Assembly (NCBI GenBank): GCA_009785545.1
Contig: WQWD01000005.1
Coordinates: forward strand, 1-25,116
Direction: 5' to 3'
DNA length: 25,116 nucleotides
Source of the DNA: Treponema sp.
GTDB taxonomy: Bacteria > Spirochaetota > Spirochaetia > Treponematales > Breznakiellaceae
Below are positions 15,990 through 23,788 of the stretch, in pieces (position 1 is the first letter of the stretch; each line of letters opens with the position of its first letter). The notes beneath the pieces were generated by a model. It had not been told where the DNA came from, did not search any database, and worked only from the letters and a program-made list of their open reading frames with translations. The translations under genes were made by a program, and so were the position numbers.

Positions 15990-16287
15990 AATTGCTTCCA
16001 ATAATTAATAATAATGCAAATATAATATTCAAAACTGAACAGAATATTATTAATTTTACTTTTGTTATTCCCATATTATAGAAAAAATAATATTCTTCTT
16101 TATTTATAAATGAAGATTGTTTAATTAAAAATGAAATTAAAAAACCCAAAGTCATAGAAAACATTGAGAAAATATATATTGTCAAAAGAGAAAAGCCGTA
16201 AAATAATAAGGCAACAAAGAGCGATACTGACCAATTAGCCAATAATGTAGTTTTATAATAGTACAAATAAAGACCAATATTTCTCAT
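15964..16287 (-). CDS. Small membrane partner of the ABC ATPase
   Basis: A 107-residue hydrophobic protein with about three membrane segments (roughly 14-36, 38-54 and 78-98) and a polar 'KQSSFINKEEYYFFYNMGITKVKL' loop. That loop lies between segments two and three and could contact the ATPase as a coupling helix. It is far shorter than normal permeases (six helices per half), so it must oligomerise or the system is a remnant. No recognised family. No clear ribosome site at the start. Confidence 0.6.
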   Translation of the reverse strand: MRNIGLYLYYYKTTLLANWSVSLFVALLFYGFSLLTIYIFSMFSMTLGFLISFLIKQSSFINKEEYYFFYNMGITKVKLIIFCSVLNIIFALLLIIGSNYGQQYFNN

Positions 16288-16373
16288 TTATATATTTTAA
16301 AAAATAATTTTATTACTGTCAATTCTTAAAATATGTTTATGCGAAGTTGGGGCATTTTTTACAATTTTCTAAT

Positions 16374-16766
16374 TTACCAAACCATCAAACACCAACGCAA
16401 ACCATATTTGTCAATGAGATCGCAAGTATGAGAAGTCCATGCAGCCGATTGAAGCGGGTGTCTAATATTTGCACCTTCTTTTAATAGTTCGTATGCTTTT
16501 TCAAGTTTTGGTAAATCTTCTTTTTTGTAAAGCAAACACATTTGCATAATGTTCCCAGTATTCACCTCTCCCTCTATTGCCGATTCGCCTTTACGTTCTG
16601 CAAGTGAAAATGATGTGCCGTCATCAAGCTCAAAGGCGCAAATTTCGTATGTGCCGTTATCATTTTTCCATGTTCCTTCGGTCGAGATTTTTGCGCCAAA
16701 AACTTTTTGGTAAAAACTAACCGCTTCGTCTATACCGTCAACGTATGCCCATGTTTCCAATTTCAT
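16374..16766 (-). CDS. VOC-superfamily (PhnB/glyoxalase-like) protein
   Basis: A 130-residue protein from the ATG at 16766, chosen for its AAGGAG ribosome site. The N-terminus 'ETWAYVDGIDEAVSFYQKVFGAKI' and the C-terminus 'WTSHTCDLIDKYGLRWCLMVW' are typical of the PhnB-like branch of vicinal-oxygen-chelate proteins. These usually dimerise and often bind a metal or hydrophobic small molecule; the substrate is unknown. It follows the AraC-family gene by 72 bases on the same strand and is its likely target or partner. Confidence 0.82.
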   Translation of the reverse strand: MKLETWAYVDGIDEAVSFYQKVFGAKISTEGTWKNDNGTYEICAFELDDGTSFSLAERKGESAIEGEVNTGNIMQMCLLYKKEDLPKLEKAYELLKEGANIRHPLQSAAWTSHTCDLIDKYGLRWCLMVW

Positions 16767-16838
16767 TTTAATGTCTCCTTGTAATTGAATGTAATGCAAT
16801 AATATCAAACTGGAAAAAATCTGTATTGTAAAAATTCG

Positions 16839-17615
16839 TCAACTTTTATATTTTCGCACCAATTCAAGGGGTGTCAGACCAATATTCCTCTTGAAGTCTT
16901 TGATAAAATGGGATTGATCATGGAAATTTAATATGTCTAAAACATCATTTGGGCTTGCCTTACCTGAGGTGATTATTTCAAGGCACTTTTGAAACCGTAT
17001 GACACATAAACTCATTTGGGGAGACAGCCCAATGTGTTTGTAAAAAAGTCGTTGACACTGTTTAGGGCTATAATGCAATATCTGATATATTTCAGATACG
17101 TTTGCAGGAATATCATTACTAAAAGTGTCAAAAAGAGAAATAAATCTGTCTGGTATTTTATCTTTAATCAATGAACCAATATAATTTTTGAAAAAAGCCT
17201 TTGCTTCGTTGAATGGCAATTCAAAAAATGAAGATATATCAAAAGTTCTATCGAAATTTTCGATAGGCAAAAATATATCCATCGCCTCTGTTGCTGGTTT
17301 CCCTGTTATAACATGAAAAGCCCCCGGCTTAAGCCTTGCCCCATAATGATATGATGGAGAATTGAATTCATCGGTGAAGACAGTTTTGCTCATTCCGCAA
17401 AAACCGATTTTCATTTCACTATAGTCTACAACAAGATCAATACACCCATCAGCTATAATAACATTGTTTGCATTTGTCATTTGCTCGGAAATAGGCAGCA
17501 TTTCCCAAAAACATATCACAAAATCTTGTAAATGCGGAACTGTTTCTTCGGTATATTTAACAGATTTTGCAAAATTTTTGCTAAGAATGTATGGGATTTG
17601 GATAGGGTAATACAT
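16839..17615 (-). CDS. AraC-family transcriptional regulator
   Basis: A 258-residue regulator. The C-terminal ~95 residues carry two helix-turn-helix units: 'NVSEIYQILHYSPKQCQRLFYKHIGLSPQMSL' and 'VLDILNFHDQSHFIKDFKRNIGLTPLELVRKYKS', ending as AraC domains do. The N-terminal part ('IADGCIDLVVDY', 'GARLKPGAFHVITG') is of the DUF6597-like sensing type. A near-consensus promoter lies 14 bases before the ATG, leaving a leader of only about 7 bases without a ribosome site. It probably controls the downstream VOC gene. Confidence 0.9.
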   Translation of the reverse strand: MYYPIQIPYILSKNFAKSVKYTEETVPHLQDFVICFWEMLPISEQMTNANNVIIADGCIDLVVDYSEMKIGFCGMSKTVFTDEFNSPSYHYGARLKPGAFHVITGKPATEAMDIFLPIENFDRTFDISSFFELPFNEAKAFFKNYIGSLIKDKIPDRFISLFDTFSNDIPANVSEIYQILHYSPKQCQRLFYKHIGLSPQMSLCVIRFQKCLEIITSGKASPNDVLDILNFHDQSHFIKDFKRNIGLTPLELVRKYKS

Positions 17616-17629
17616 AACTATTCGCTTTT

Positions 17630-17658
17630 ATTTTATCATTTTTATTATTGGCTGTCAA
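17630..17658 (-). promoter_or_regulatory. Sigma-70 promoter of the araC-type gene
   Basis: On the minus strand: TTGACA (17653-17658), 17-base spacer, TAAAAT (17630-17635). The expected transcript starts about 7 bases before the ATG at 17615. Confidence 0.7.
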
Positions 17659-17686
17659 GTTTTGATTTTCACCTTACCTCGATTTC

Positions 17687-17745
17687 GCATAACGTTCTAG
17701 GTAACTAGCCGCCCTCTGGCAGCGTACTGTTACCGTGTGTTATGT
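17687..17745 (-). other. attC-like integron recombination site (59 bp)
   Basis: On the minus strand: R'' ACATAAC (17745-17739), spacer ACAC, GGTAAC (17734-17729), a 23-base centre, GTTACC (17705-17700), spacer TAGAAC, R' GTTATGC (17693-17687). The arms pair perfectly and the length is the classical 59 bases. The 4-base ACAC and 6-base spacers are shared with the attC at 14206 and fix the orientation. The membrane-protein gene ends 8 bases upstream, standard cassette architecture. Confidence 0.75.
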
Positions 17746-17753
17746 GTCGTTTG

Positions 17754-18869
17754 CTACCTTTCTATTCTATAGAATATTCTGTATTCAATAAAACGAGGCA
17801 CATCATTTACGCCCCCAACACTTATACTATAAAAAATCAAATAATCACCATCAAAATACCAATATCGTGAAGAATAGCCGCCACCGCCATTTGCATGAAC
17901 TCCAAAAAATTCAGGAAAATCATGATTGCTAATGTAAAAAGAATTGCCTGTTGTTTTATCACTTCCATCCCACATAACTAAATTTCCAGTTTCAGAAAAA
18001 CTTATCATTATCTCATCAAATGGAATGACAAACGTATCATCACTGCTGCCAATGTTATTTACAATTTCAATTCTATCAAACACAAACATGCCCGTATACC
18101 GTAGCTGTGTCTCTCTTCTTTGATCAGATAATTCTGCCAAGATTTCATTAATATCATTTGATGGATGCCGAGAAATAGCGCCCCCAGCATAAACGATCAT
18201 AATGGTTATATCTCCTTCCATCTCCATAAAAGTTACCCTTGCCAACATATGCCCAAATTGATTTCTATTCCCAAGTGAAAATATAAACGTATCCCCAAGC
18301 ATACCCCCAGAACTAAAATCTGGATCGTTTAAGACCATTCTACTGTGTTCTATTCTCTCCCCACAAACAAAGTCAATTGCATATAGAATTGCAGTATTAT
18401 TTTCAACTTTCACTTCAAAAAGGAAGTTTACATTATTATTCCGTCGCCCTAATTGAACAAAAAACAAAGGAGCATTATCTTCTAGTAATGCTAAAAAATC
18501 AGATACATCCCGACTGGAAAATTCTTCATATCTTCTCTGGAGTTCAGCTTCCTGTTCGCTGCGCTCCTGTGCAATCTCTTGTGCCATCTTTTGTGCCATA
18601 AGCCTTCCTGCTCTTGCATAATGATGAGAAATTCCTATTTCTATCAAAATAAATACTATTAGTACGGAAAATAGTAAAAATATATATTTTAATTTAATTC
18701 TTTTCCATAAGATAAATAATAATATTGCTGATAAATATACAATGGAAATAGAAATAAGATAAGGATATATTTTAATTGTTATTAAAGAGGAAATAAATAT
18801 TGCAAATCCCAAGAAGATACTTGCTACTATTTTGAGTATGAGTTTGAGTGTTACATTCATTTTATTCAT
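17754..18869 (-). CDS. Cassette-borne membrane protein of unknown function
   Basis: The 371-residue protein has three N-terminal membrane helices (about 8-28, 34-54 and 60-80), a charged coiled-coil segment 'AQKMAQEIAQERSEQEAELQRRYEE' (about 89-115), and a ~250-residue beta-rich soluble domain ('FIFSLGNRNQFGHMLARVTFMEM', 'GMFVFDRIEIVNNIGSSDDTFVIPFDE'). No known domain recognised. The stop lies 8 bases before an attC in the same orientation. Only a weak ribosome site (AGGG) is present. An extended -10 (TGGTATAAT, box at 18948-18953) suggests a leader of about 70 bases. Confidence 0.7.
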   Translation of the reverse strand: MNKMNVTLKLILKIVASIFLGFAIFISSLITIKIYPYLISISIVYLSAILLFILWKRIKLKYIFLLFSVLIVFILIEIGISHHYARAGRLMAQKMAQEIAQERSEQEAELQRRYEEFSSRDVSDFLALLEDNAPLFFVQLGRRNNNVNFLFEVKVENNTAILYAIDFVCGERIEHSRMVLNDPDFSSGGMLGDTFIFSLGNRNQFGHMLARVTFMEMEGDITIMIVYAGGAISRHPSNDINEILAELSDQRRETQLRYTGMFVFDRIEIVNNIGSSDDTFVIPFDEIMISFSETGNLVMWDGSDKTTGNSFYISNHDFPEFFGVHANGGGGYSSRYWYFDGDYLIFYSISVGGVNDVPRFIEYRIFYRIER

Positions 18870-19085
18870 TGCCCTATTCTATTCTGTTTTTATCTATCTG
18901 TCAATATTTTTCCATTATGTTTACTAAAATTATATCTTTCCTTTACCATTATACCATATAATTTAGGCAAATTGCATTAACAAACGGCATACGAAAATAC
19001 TATCACTTGACTAAAAATATAAATTATAATACCGTAAAAAATATTGATTGAAAGCATTTTGTTTTGCCACCGGGTAAAGCAATAG

Positions 19086-19142
19086 AGGTGTTAGGAACAT
19101 TCCGTTAGGTCTTTGAAGGAATGTAACTGACACCTTTTTTTT
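19086..19142 (+). terminator. Terminator-like hairpin in the MATE gene leader (possible attenuator)
   Basis: AGGTGT (19086-19091) pairs with ACACCT (19130-19135), a short TAG/CTG segment pairs inside, and ACATTCC (19097-19103) pairs with GGAATGT (19118-19124). Eight T follow (19135-19142), then GGAG and the MATE ATG 10 bases later. A terminator here leaves no room for a promoter, so conditional termination is likely. A 13-codon reading frame from a TTG at 19044 ends exactly at 19085, but has no ribosome site. Confidence 0.65.
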
Positions 19143-19151
19143 GGAGATTAC

Positions 19152-20456
19152 ATGAAAAAAACGACAATGATCAAGGATTTTACGAAATACGTTAGTCTGA
19201 ATGTGTTTGGAATGGTGTGTCTTTCAATTTATGTGCTTGCCGATACTTTTTTTATTGCCAGGGCTTTAGGGTCAAATGGACTCACGGCATTGAACTTATC
19301 TATTTCTGTTTTTAGCGTTTTACAGGGTTTAGCTTTGATGATTGGTATAGGAGGAGCAACACAGTATACCATATTAAAAAGCAAAAATGAAAATGCTGAT
19401 AAAATTTTTACATATTCTTTATTTGCAGGATTATTTGCCGCAGTAATATTTGTCACTATCGGAATATTTCTGACAACATCGTTGGCAAAAATACTTGGCG
19501 CTGATGAAACAACTTTACCGCTGACTAAAGCATATATGCAGACAATATTATATTTTTCACCTGTTCTTATAATAAATACAATTTTAACTGTATTTATCAG
19601 AAATGATAACAATCCTAAACTTGCTATGGCTGGAATGGTTATAGGCAGTTTTTCCAATATTGTATTGGATTATATCTTTTTATTTCCATTATCAATGGGA
19701 ATGTTTGGCGCTGCTCTTGCCACAGGTCTTTCACTTATGCTCAGTGTATTTGTTTTATCATTACATTTTTTGAGAAAAAACAATCAATTAAATTTGTATA
19801 AATGCAAAATCCGTATTAGGAAAATATTAAATATATTTTCATTAGGTTTTTCTGCAATGATTGGAGAATTATCGTTTGCATTTTCTCTGATTACATTTAA
19901 TCTTGTCATTTTGAGAATAGAAGGCAATATTGGAGTAGCGGCATACGGCATTGTTGCGAATATTGCTTTTATCGCAATATCTATATTTACCGGGGTGGCA
20001 CAAGGCATTCAACCACTATTAAGCAAAGGATATGGCAGCGGAAATACTGTTTTAGTAAAGCAAATTTTAAAATATGCAATAATATTGGTGTTTTTATTGG
20101 CAGTTGTTATGTATGGTTTAACATATTTTTATTCTGCGGCAATTGCTGCAGCATTTAACAGCGATGGAAATATATTGCTTTCCTCTTTGGCAATAACCGG
20201 ATTAAAAATATATTTTACAGGTTTAATCTTTGCGGGAATTAATATTGTTACAGCATCATTTTTTAGCGCTGTTGCCAATACAAAAACAGGGATAATTATT
20301 TCAATTTTGCGCAGCTGTGTAATACTAATACCTATGGTTATATTATTGAGTACAATATTCAAAATGAATGGGATATGGCTTTCTTTTGTATTTACAGAAC
20401 TTATTGTCTGTATATTGTCAATAATATTTCTTTTCAAATCAACAACCTCGCCCTGA
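19152..20456 (+). CDS. MATE-family multidrug/sodium efflux transporter
   Basis: A 434-residue protein with about 12 hydrophobic segments. MATE features: 'YVSLNVFGMVCLSIYVLADTFFIARALGSNGLTALNLS' at the N-terminus and the repeat in the second half, 'IVANIAFIAISIFTGVAQGIQPLLSKGYGSG'. Members export cationic drugs or metabolites by Na+ or H+ exchange; substrate not predictable. Ribosome site GGAG. Expression is probably controlled by the terminator-like leader. The last codons (TTSP) and stop lie inside a palindromic element, so the C-terminus was probably replaced by an insertion. Confidence 0.92.
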   Translation: MKKTTMIKDFTKYVSLNVFGMVCLSIYVLADTFFIARALGSNGLTALNLSISVFSVLQGLALMIGIGGATQYTILKSKNENADKIFTYSLFAGLFAAVIFVTIGIFLTTSLAKILGADETTLPLTKAYMQTILYFSPVLIINTILTVFIRNDNNPKLAMAGMVIGSFSNIVLDYIFLFPLSMGMFGAALATGLSLMLSVFVLSLHFLRKNNQLNLYKCKIRIRKILNIFSLGFSAMIGELSFAFSLITFNLVILRIEGNIGVAAYGIVANIAFIAISIFTGVAQGIQPLLSKGYGSGNTVLVKQILKYAIILVFLLAVVMYGLTYFYSAAIAAAFNSDGNILLSSLAITGLKIYFTGLIFAGINIVTASFFSAVANTKTGIIISILRSCVILIPMVILLSTIFKMNGIWLSFVFTELIVCILSIIFLFKSTTSP

Positions 20457-20557
20457 AGGGACGAGGTATGTTGTTCTCTAAAGGTATTAGACTCGGGTTT
20501 AATACCTTTAGAAAACGCCCTGAAGTCGAACCTTCAGTTCGGCGGGGTATTAAACCC
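20441..20557. repeat. Dense palindromic element at the MATE 3' end (MITE or IS200/IS605-like remnant)
   Basis: Nested inverted repeats: AACAACCTCG (20441-20450) with CGAGGT...TTGTT around CCCTGAAGGG; a perfect 13-base pair 20477-20489 with 20500-20512; and a perfect 12-base pair 20495-20506 with 20546-20557. GGTATTA occurs so that the middle strand can pair with either flank. CGCCCTGAAG occurs twice. The frame through 20515-20580 ('RPEVEPSVRRGIKPSLRIKCQ') could be a TnpB-like tail, but this is weak. Confidence 0.6.
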
Positions 20558-20577
20558 TCGCTACGAATAAAATGTCA

Positions 20578-20610
20578 ATGACCATATTTTTAACATGACC
20601 ATATTTTAAC
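20578..20610 (+). repeat. Tandem direct repeat upstream of vapB
   Basis: ATGACCATATTTTTAAC (20578-20594) is repeated as ATGACCATATTTTAAC (20595-20610), followed by a partial third start ATGAGG. It ends 10 bases before the vapB -35 box, a possible binding site for the antitoxin or TA complex. Confidence 0.5.
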
Positions 20611-20620
20611 ATGAGGCGTG

Positions 20621-20649
20621 TTGCTAATTGAACCTTTTCATATTATATT
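20621..20649 (+). promoter_or_regulatory. vapB promoter, leaderless geometry
   Basis: TTGCTA (20621-20626), 17-base spacer, TATATT (20644-20649), six bases, then the antitoxin ATG at 20656. No ribosome site is present. Confidence 0.6.
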
Positions 20650-20655
20650 TAATCT

Positions 20656-20922
20656 ATGACTATTGAACAAACAATAACAATACCGGCTGACTATCGTATT
20701 TTTCTCGAATTGCCCCGTTCTATTCCAGTTGGTGTTAAGGCACAGGTTTCTGTAGCCATTCCCACTGTATTCGAGGGAAAAAGTATTGTTGAACCTCAAG
20801 TAAAATCATACAGAGGGATACTGAAAGGCAAAGGCATTAGTGTTGAACGCCTGCATGAATTGCAACGTGAAGACAAAGCCCTTGAAGATACGGCAGATAC
20901 CCGCCAAAATCGAATGAGGTAG
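20656..20922 (+). CDS. vapB: Antitoxin of a VapBC-type pair
   Basis: The 88-residue protein has an N-terminal 'MTIEQTITIPADYRIFLELPRSIPVGVKAQVSVAIP', consistent with a beta-rich DNA-binding swapped hairpin. The C-terminal tail 'YRGILKGKGISVERLHELQREDK' is of the kind that inserts into the PIN toxin (the 'GxLKGK' motif is common in such antitoxins). It lies 9 bases upstream of the toxin. As in other TA pairs it should repress its own promoter; the tandem repeat upstream is a candidate target. The subfamily is uncertain. Confidence 0.75.
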   Translation: MTIEQTITIPADYRIFLELPRSIPVGVKAQVSVAIPTVFEGKSIVEPQVKSYRGILKGKGISVERLHELQREDKALEDTADTRQNRMR

Positions 20923-20931
20923 TTCCATAAA

Positions 20932-21339
20932 ATGCATTATATCCTTGATGCCTGTGCTCTGCTTGCCTTTCTTAATGACGAGGAAGGGGCTGGTAAAATT
21001 GAAGATTTGCTTGAGCGATCTGCTAGTGATGTTTCTATCTCTATAAGCATTGTCAACCTTCTTGAGGTTTATTACGGCGAATTGCACGACAAGGGCAGTA
21101 ATATTGCTCAAATTGTACTTGACGTGGTTCAGCACTATTCCATAAAAGTTGTAAATACGATTTCCGAATATGCTTTTCAGGAAGCCGCCCGTCTTAAGGC
21201 AACATATAAGATGTCTCTTGCGGATTGTATCGGACTTGCGACTGCTATTGAACTTTCCGGCGAATTTGTCACTTCCGATCACCACGAACTTGATGTAGTA
21301 GCAAAAAATGAACCTATTCCTATTTTCTGGTTCCGCTGA
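20932..21339 (+). CDS. vapC: VapC-type PIN-domain toxin
   Basis: A 135-residue PIN-domain ribonuclease. The acidic metal-binding residues are in place: Asp6 ('YILDACALLAFL'), Glu45 ('NLLEVYYG'), Asp98 ('SLADCIGLATA') and Asp116 ('VTSDHHELD'). Such toxins cleave RNA, typically tRNA or rRNA, when the antitoxin is lost; this target is unknown. Full length, with no frameshift or missing active-site residue, so probably functional. Ribosome site is weak (GAGGTAG), suggesting coupling to vapB. Confidence 0.9.
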   Translation: MHYILDACALLAFLNDEEGAGKIEDLLERSASDVSISISIVNLLEVYYGELHDKGSNIAQIVLDVVQHYSIKVVNTISEYAFQEAARLKATYKMSLADCIGLATAIELSGEFVTSDHHELDVVAKNEPIPIFWFR

Positions 21340-21409
21340 TATTTCATGTGATATTTTCTAGCGTGCTGTCTTATTCCCACATCATACAGATTTTATCCGG
21401 CGTTTCTGC

Positions 21410-21415
21410 TACAAT
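21410..21415 (+). promoter_or_regulatory. Extended -10 of pcrA, leaderless geometry
   Basis: TGCTACAAT is an extended -10 (TGn plus TACAAT); six bases later is the ATG at 21422. The -35 region (about 21387) is poor, as allowed for extended -10 promoters. The same TGCTACAAT plus six bases recurs before the ATG at 24955. Confidence 0.6.
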
Positions 21416-21421
21416 TAACCA

Positions 21422-23788
21422 ATGCGCATGGCAGGAGACCCCTCTTACTTAGAACCTCTCAATAAAGAACAGCGGCGTGCTGTTTTGCATACTGGCAAGC
21501 CTTTATTGATACTTGCCGGGGCGGGGTCGGGTAAAACGAGGGTGATTAAAACAAAAATTGCGTGGCTTATCAGAGAGCAGGGTATCGATCCTCGTTCCAT
21601 TTTGGCAGTGACGTTTACAAACAAAGCGGCAAACGAAATGGCTCATCGGGCACGCAAGATCGACGAGAGAGCCGGTAATGCAATGCTGCGTACTTTTCAC
21701 TCCTTTGGAGCGTGGTTTCTGCGGCGCAATGGCCATCTTGCCGGGCTTGATTCGGGTTTTGTAATTTACGATGATACTGACGTTGTTGCGCTTCTTTCTT
21801 CCATAATGGAGAATACGCCCAAGCCCGAAGTGAAGTATTTCGCTCACTGTATCGCACGAGCGAAGGATTATTTTCTTTCTCCTGATGATTCGGAGCTGGC
21901 ATTGATCAATCATCAAAAAAAGTTTCGTGATATTTACAAACAATATGAAGAACGAATGGCGCAGATTGGCAATGTTGATTTTGGCGACTTGATCAAAAAA
22001 CCTGCGGAGATTCTTCGCAGTCAGCCGGAAGTTGCCAAGCGTTTCCACGACCGATTTGCGGTGATCATGGTTGATGAATACCAAGACGCAAATGTGGCGC
22101 AATTCCATTTGCTGAAGGAGTTGTGCAGTGTCTCAACTTATGTGTGTGTCGTGGGCGATGATGATCAGTCCATCTATCGTTTTCGGGGAGCGGAAGTAAA
22201 AAACATTTTGGACTTTCCCAACAGTTTTGCGGGCGCAGACATTATCCGCCTTGAACAAAACTATCGCTCTACTTCCCCGATTTTGCAGGCGGCATCTTCG
22301 GTCGTTAATCGCAATCGGGATCGATTAGGAAAAGTTTTAAACGCCGAAAAGGGAGACGGGCCTTTTCCTGAGCTGACCACCCATATTGATCAATATGCCG
22401 AAGCTGAATTTTGCGCAGACAAGATCGAGCAATCGGTTAAAAACAAAACAACTACATGGGCAGATTGGGCAATTCTCTACCGCACAAATGCACAATCCGC
22501 CGTGTTTGAAACATTGTTTCTGCGCAGGCGAATCCCGTATCGGGTTGTAGGTTCGTTCAAATTCTATGAACGTGAGGAAATAAAAGACGCCCTCGCTCTT
22601 TTGTCGTTTCTGGCAAACCCTCGTGACGAAGTTGCCTTTCGGCGTGTGGTGAATAAACCTACAAGAGGAGTCGGCCCCGTAACTGTTCACAACATAATTC
22701 AAGCTTCGATTACGGGCAGCAGCAATTTGGCGGAAACAAGCCTTACGCTTCAATGTTCGCAAAAAGCCCGTGCAGGCTTGAAAGAATTTATTAACGTAAT
22801 TGACAACGCAAAAGTTTTGCTGGGCGATCACGAAGATAACACAAAAGATTACACCAACAATAAATATGTTAAAGACGTTGACGTTAAACGCAAGCGAAAA
22901 AAACTGGAATTAAACGGCGCAATTAAAAAGCAGGAACTAAAACCCGGCAAAGGGCTTTCGATCTGTGTTCACAATTTGTTAATAAATTCTGGCGTTGCAG
23001 AATATCATGCAATGGAAGATGAAATATCCGGCAATTCAAAGATTGGCAATTTGCAGGAATTGCTGAATGCGGCAATCGATTATCCAAACAACCGAGAAGG
23101 GCTATTAAACTTTTTGGAAAACATCGAGTTGGATCGCAATATGAAAGAGGAAACTCAAAATCCTCAGGACACAGTAACGCTTATAACTTTTCACAATACC
23201 AAAGGTTTGGAATTTAAGCGTGTTTTTATGACGGGGCTTGAACAAGGAATTTTTCCAAGAGAAGAAAAAAAAGACGAAGAACTGGAAGAAGAACGAAGGC
23301 TTTTTTATGTAGGCGCTACACGCGCGATGGAAGAACTTTACCTTACAAAATGCGAACAGCGAACGTTATACGGAAAAACTATGCCAATGACCCCATCATT
23401 GTTTTTAAACGAAATCGATAAAAGTGTGATAAATGAAATCAAGAAAAAAAATGACTTTGCATTTGGCATAACGGAGAGAGGCGGCTGGCAATCCTTCGGG
23501 AAACCCAGCAGCTCGGGCAAAGGCAAAGATCAAGATGACTATCTTTGGGAGAATAAAAGTTTTAACCCTTTTCAATTGACTTCTGCTATGAAAGAATTGG
23601 AAGAAGTCTCCGGCTGGCGTATCGGGCAGCGTTTATTCCATGAGAATCACGGTTATGGCGGAGTGTTAAAAATTAAAGACAGCGATGACGGGCCTATCGT
23701 ATATGTTAAGTTTGACAACGGACAAGAAAAAAGTTTTTTAAGCGAATATCAAAGCAAGGCTTACGAAAAAATAGGAGATGATTGGTGA
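21422..23788 (+). CDS. pcrA: PcrA/UvrD-type superfamily 1A DNA helicase
   Basis: A 788-residue 3'-5' helicase for repair and replication restart. Motifs run in order: Q-motif region 'LNKEQRRAV', Walker A AGAGSGKTR (32-40), Ia 'TFTNKAANEM', II DEYQD (about 218-222), III 'GDDDQSIYRFRGAE', IV 'LEQNYRS', V 'VTLITFHNTKGLEF' and VI 'RLFYVGATRAMEELYLT'. A C-terminal Tudor-like 'GWRIGQRLFHENHGYGGVLKI' (about 730) resembles the RNA-polymerase-binding tail of PcrA. A Lys-rich insertion lies at about 470-510. The start has no ribosome site and looks leaderless. The next gene begins in the stop codon (TGATG). Confidence 0.95.
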   Translation: MRMAGDPSYLEPLNKEQRRAVLHTGKPLLILAGAGSGKTRVIKTKIAWLIREQGIDPRSILAVTFTNKAANEMAHRARKIDERAGNAMLRTFHSFGAWFLRRNGHLAGLDSGFVIYDDTDVVALLSSIMENTPKPEVKYFAHCIARAKDYFLSPDDSELALINHQKKFRDIYKQYEERMAQIGNVDFGDLIKKPAEILRSQPEVAKRFHDRFAVIMVDEYQDANVAQFHLLKELCSVSTYVCVVGDDDQSIYRFRGAEVKNILDFPNSFAGADIIRLEQNYRSTSPILQAASSVVNRNRDRLGKVLNAEKGDGPFPELTTHIDQYAEAEFCADKIEQSVKNKTTTWADWAILYRTNAQSAVFETLFLRRRIPYRVVGSFKFYEREEIKDALALLSFLANPRDEVAFRRVVNKPTRGVGPVTVHNIIQASITGSSNLAETSLTLQCSQKARAGLKEFINVIDNAKVLLGDHEDNTKDYTNNKYVKDVDVKRKRKKLELNGAIKKQELKPGKGLSICVHNLLINSGVAEYHAMEDEISGNSKIGNLQELLNAAIDYPNNREGLLNFLENIELDRNMKEETQNPQDTVTLITFHNTKGLEFKRVFMTGLEQGIFPREEKKDEELEEERRLFYVGATRAMEELYLTKCEQRTLYGKTMPMTPSLFLNEIDKSVINEIKKKNDFAFGITERGGWQSFGKPSSSGKGKDQDDYLWENKSFNPFQLTSAMKELEEVSGWRIGQRLFHENHGYGGVLKIKDSDDGPIVYVKFDNGQEKSFLSEYQSKAYEKIGDDW

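Noticed and set aside
18970..19005. Possible further attC near GCATTAAC (18974-18981)
   Set aside because: No partner site with paired inner arms; the match needs an inserted base.
19044..19085. 13-codon leader peptide before the MATE terminator
   Set aside because: Its stop position is suggestive, but it starts with TTG and has no ribosome site, so it is not called as a gene.
20375..20581. Plus-strand ORF of 68 codons over the end of the MATE gene
   Set aside because: Starts inside the MATE gene in another frame and crosses the palindromes; kept only as a possible TnpB-like tail in the repeat entry.
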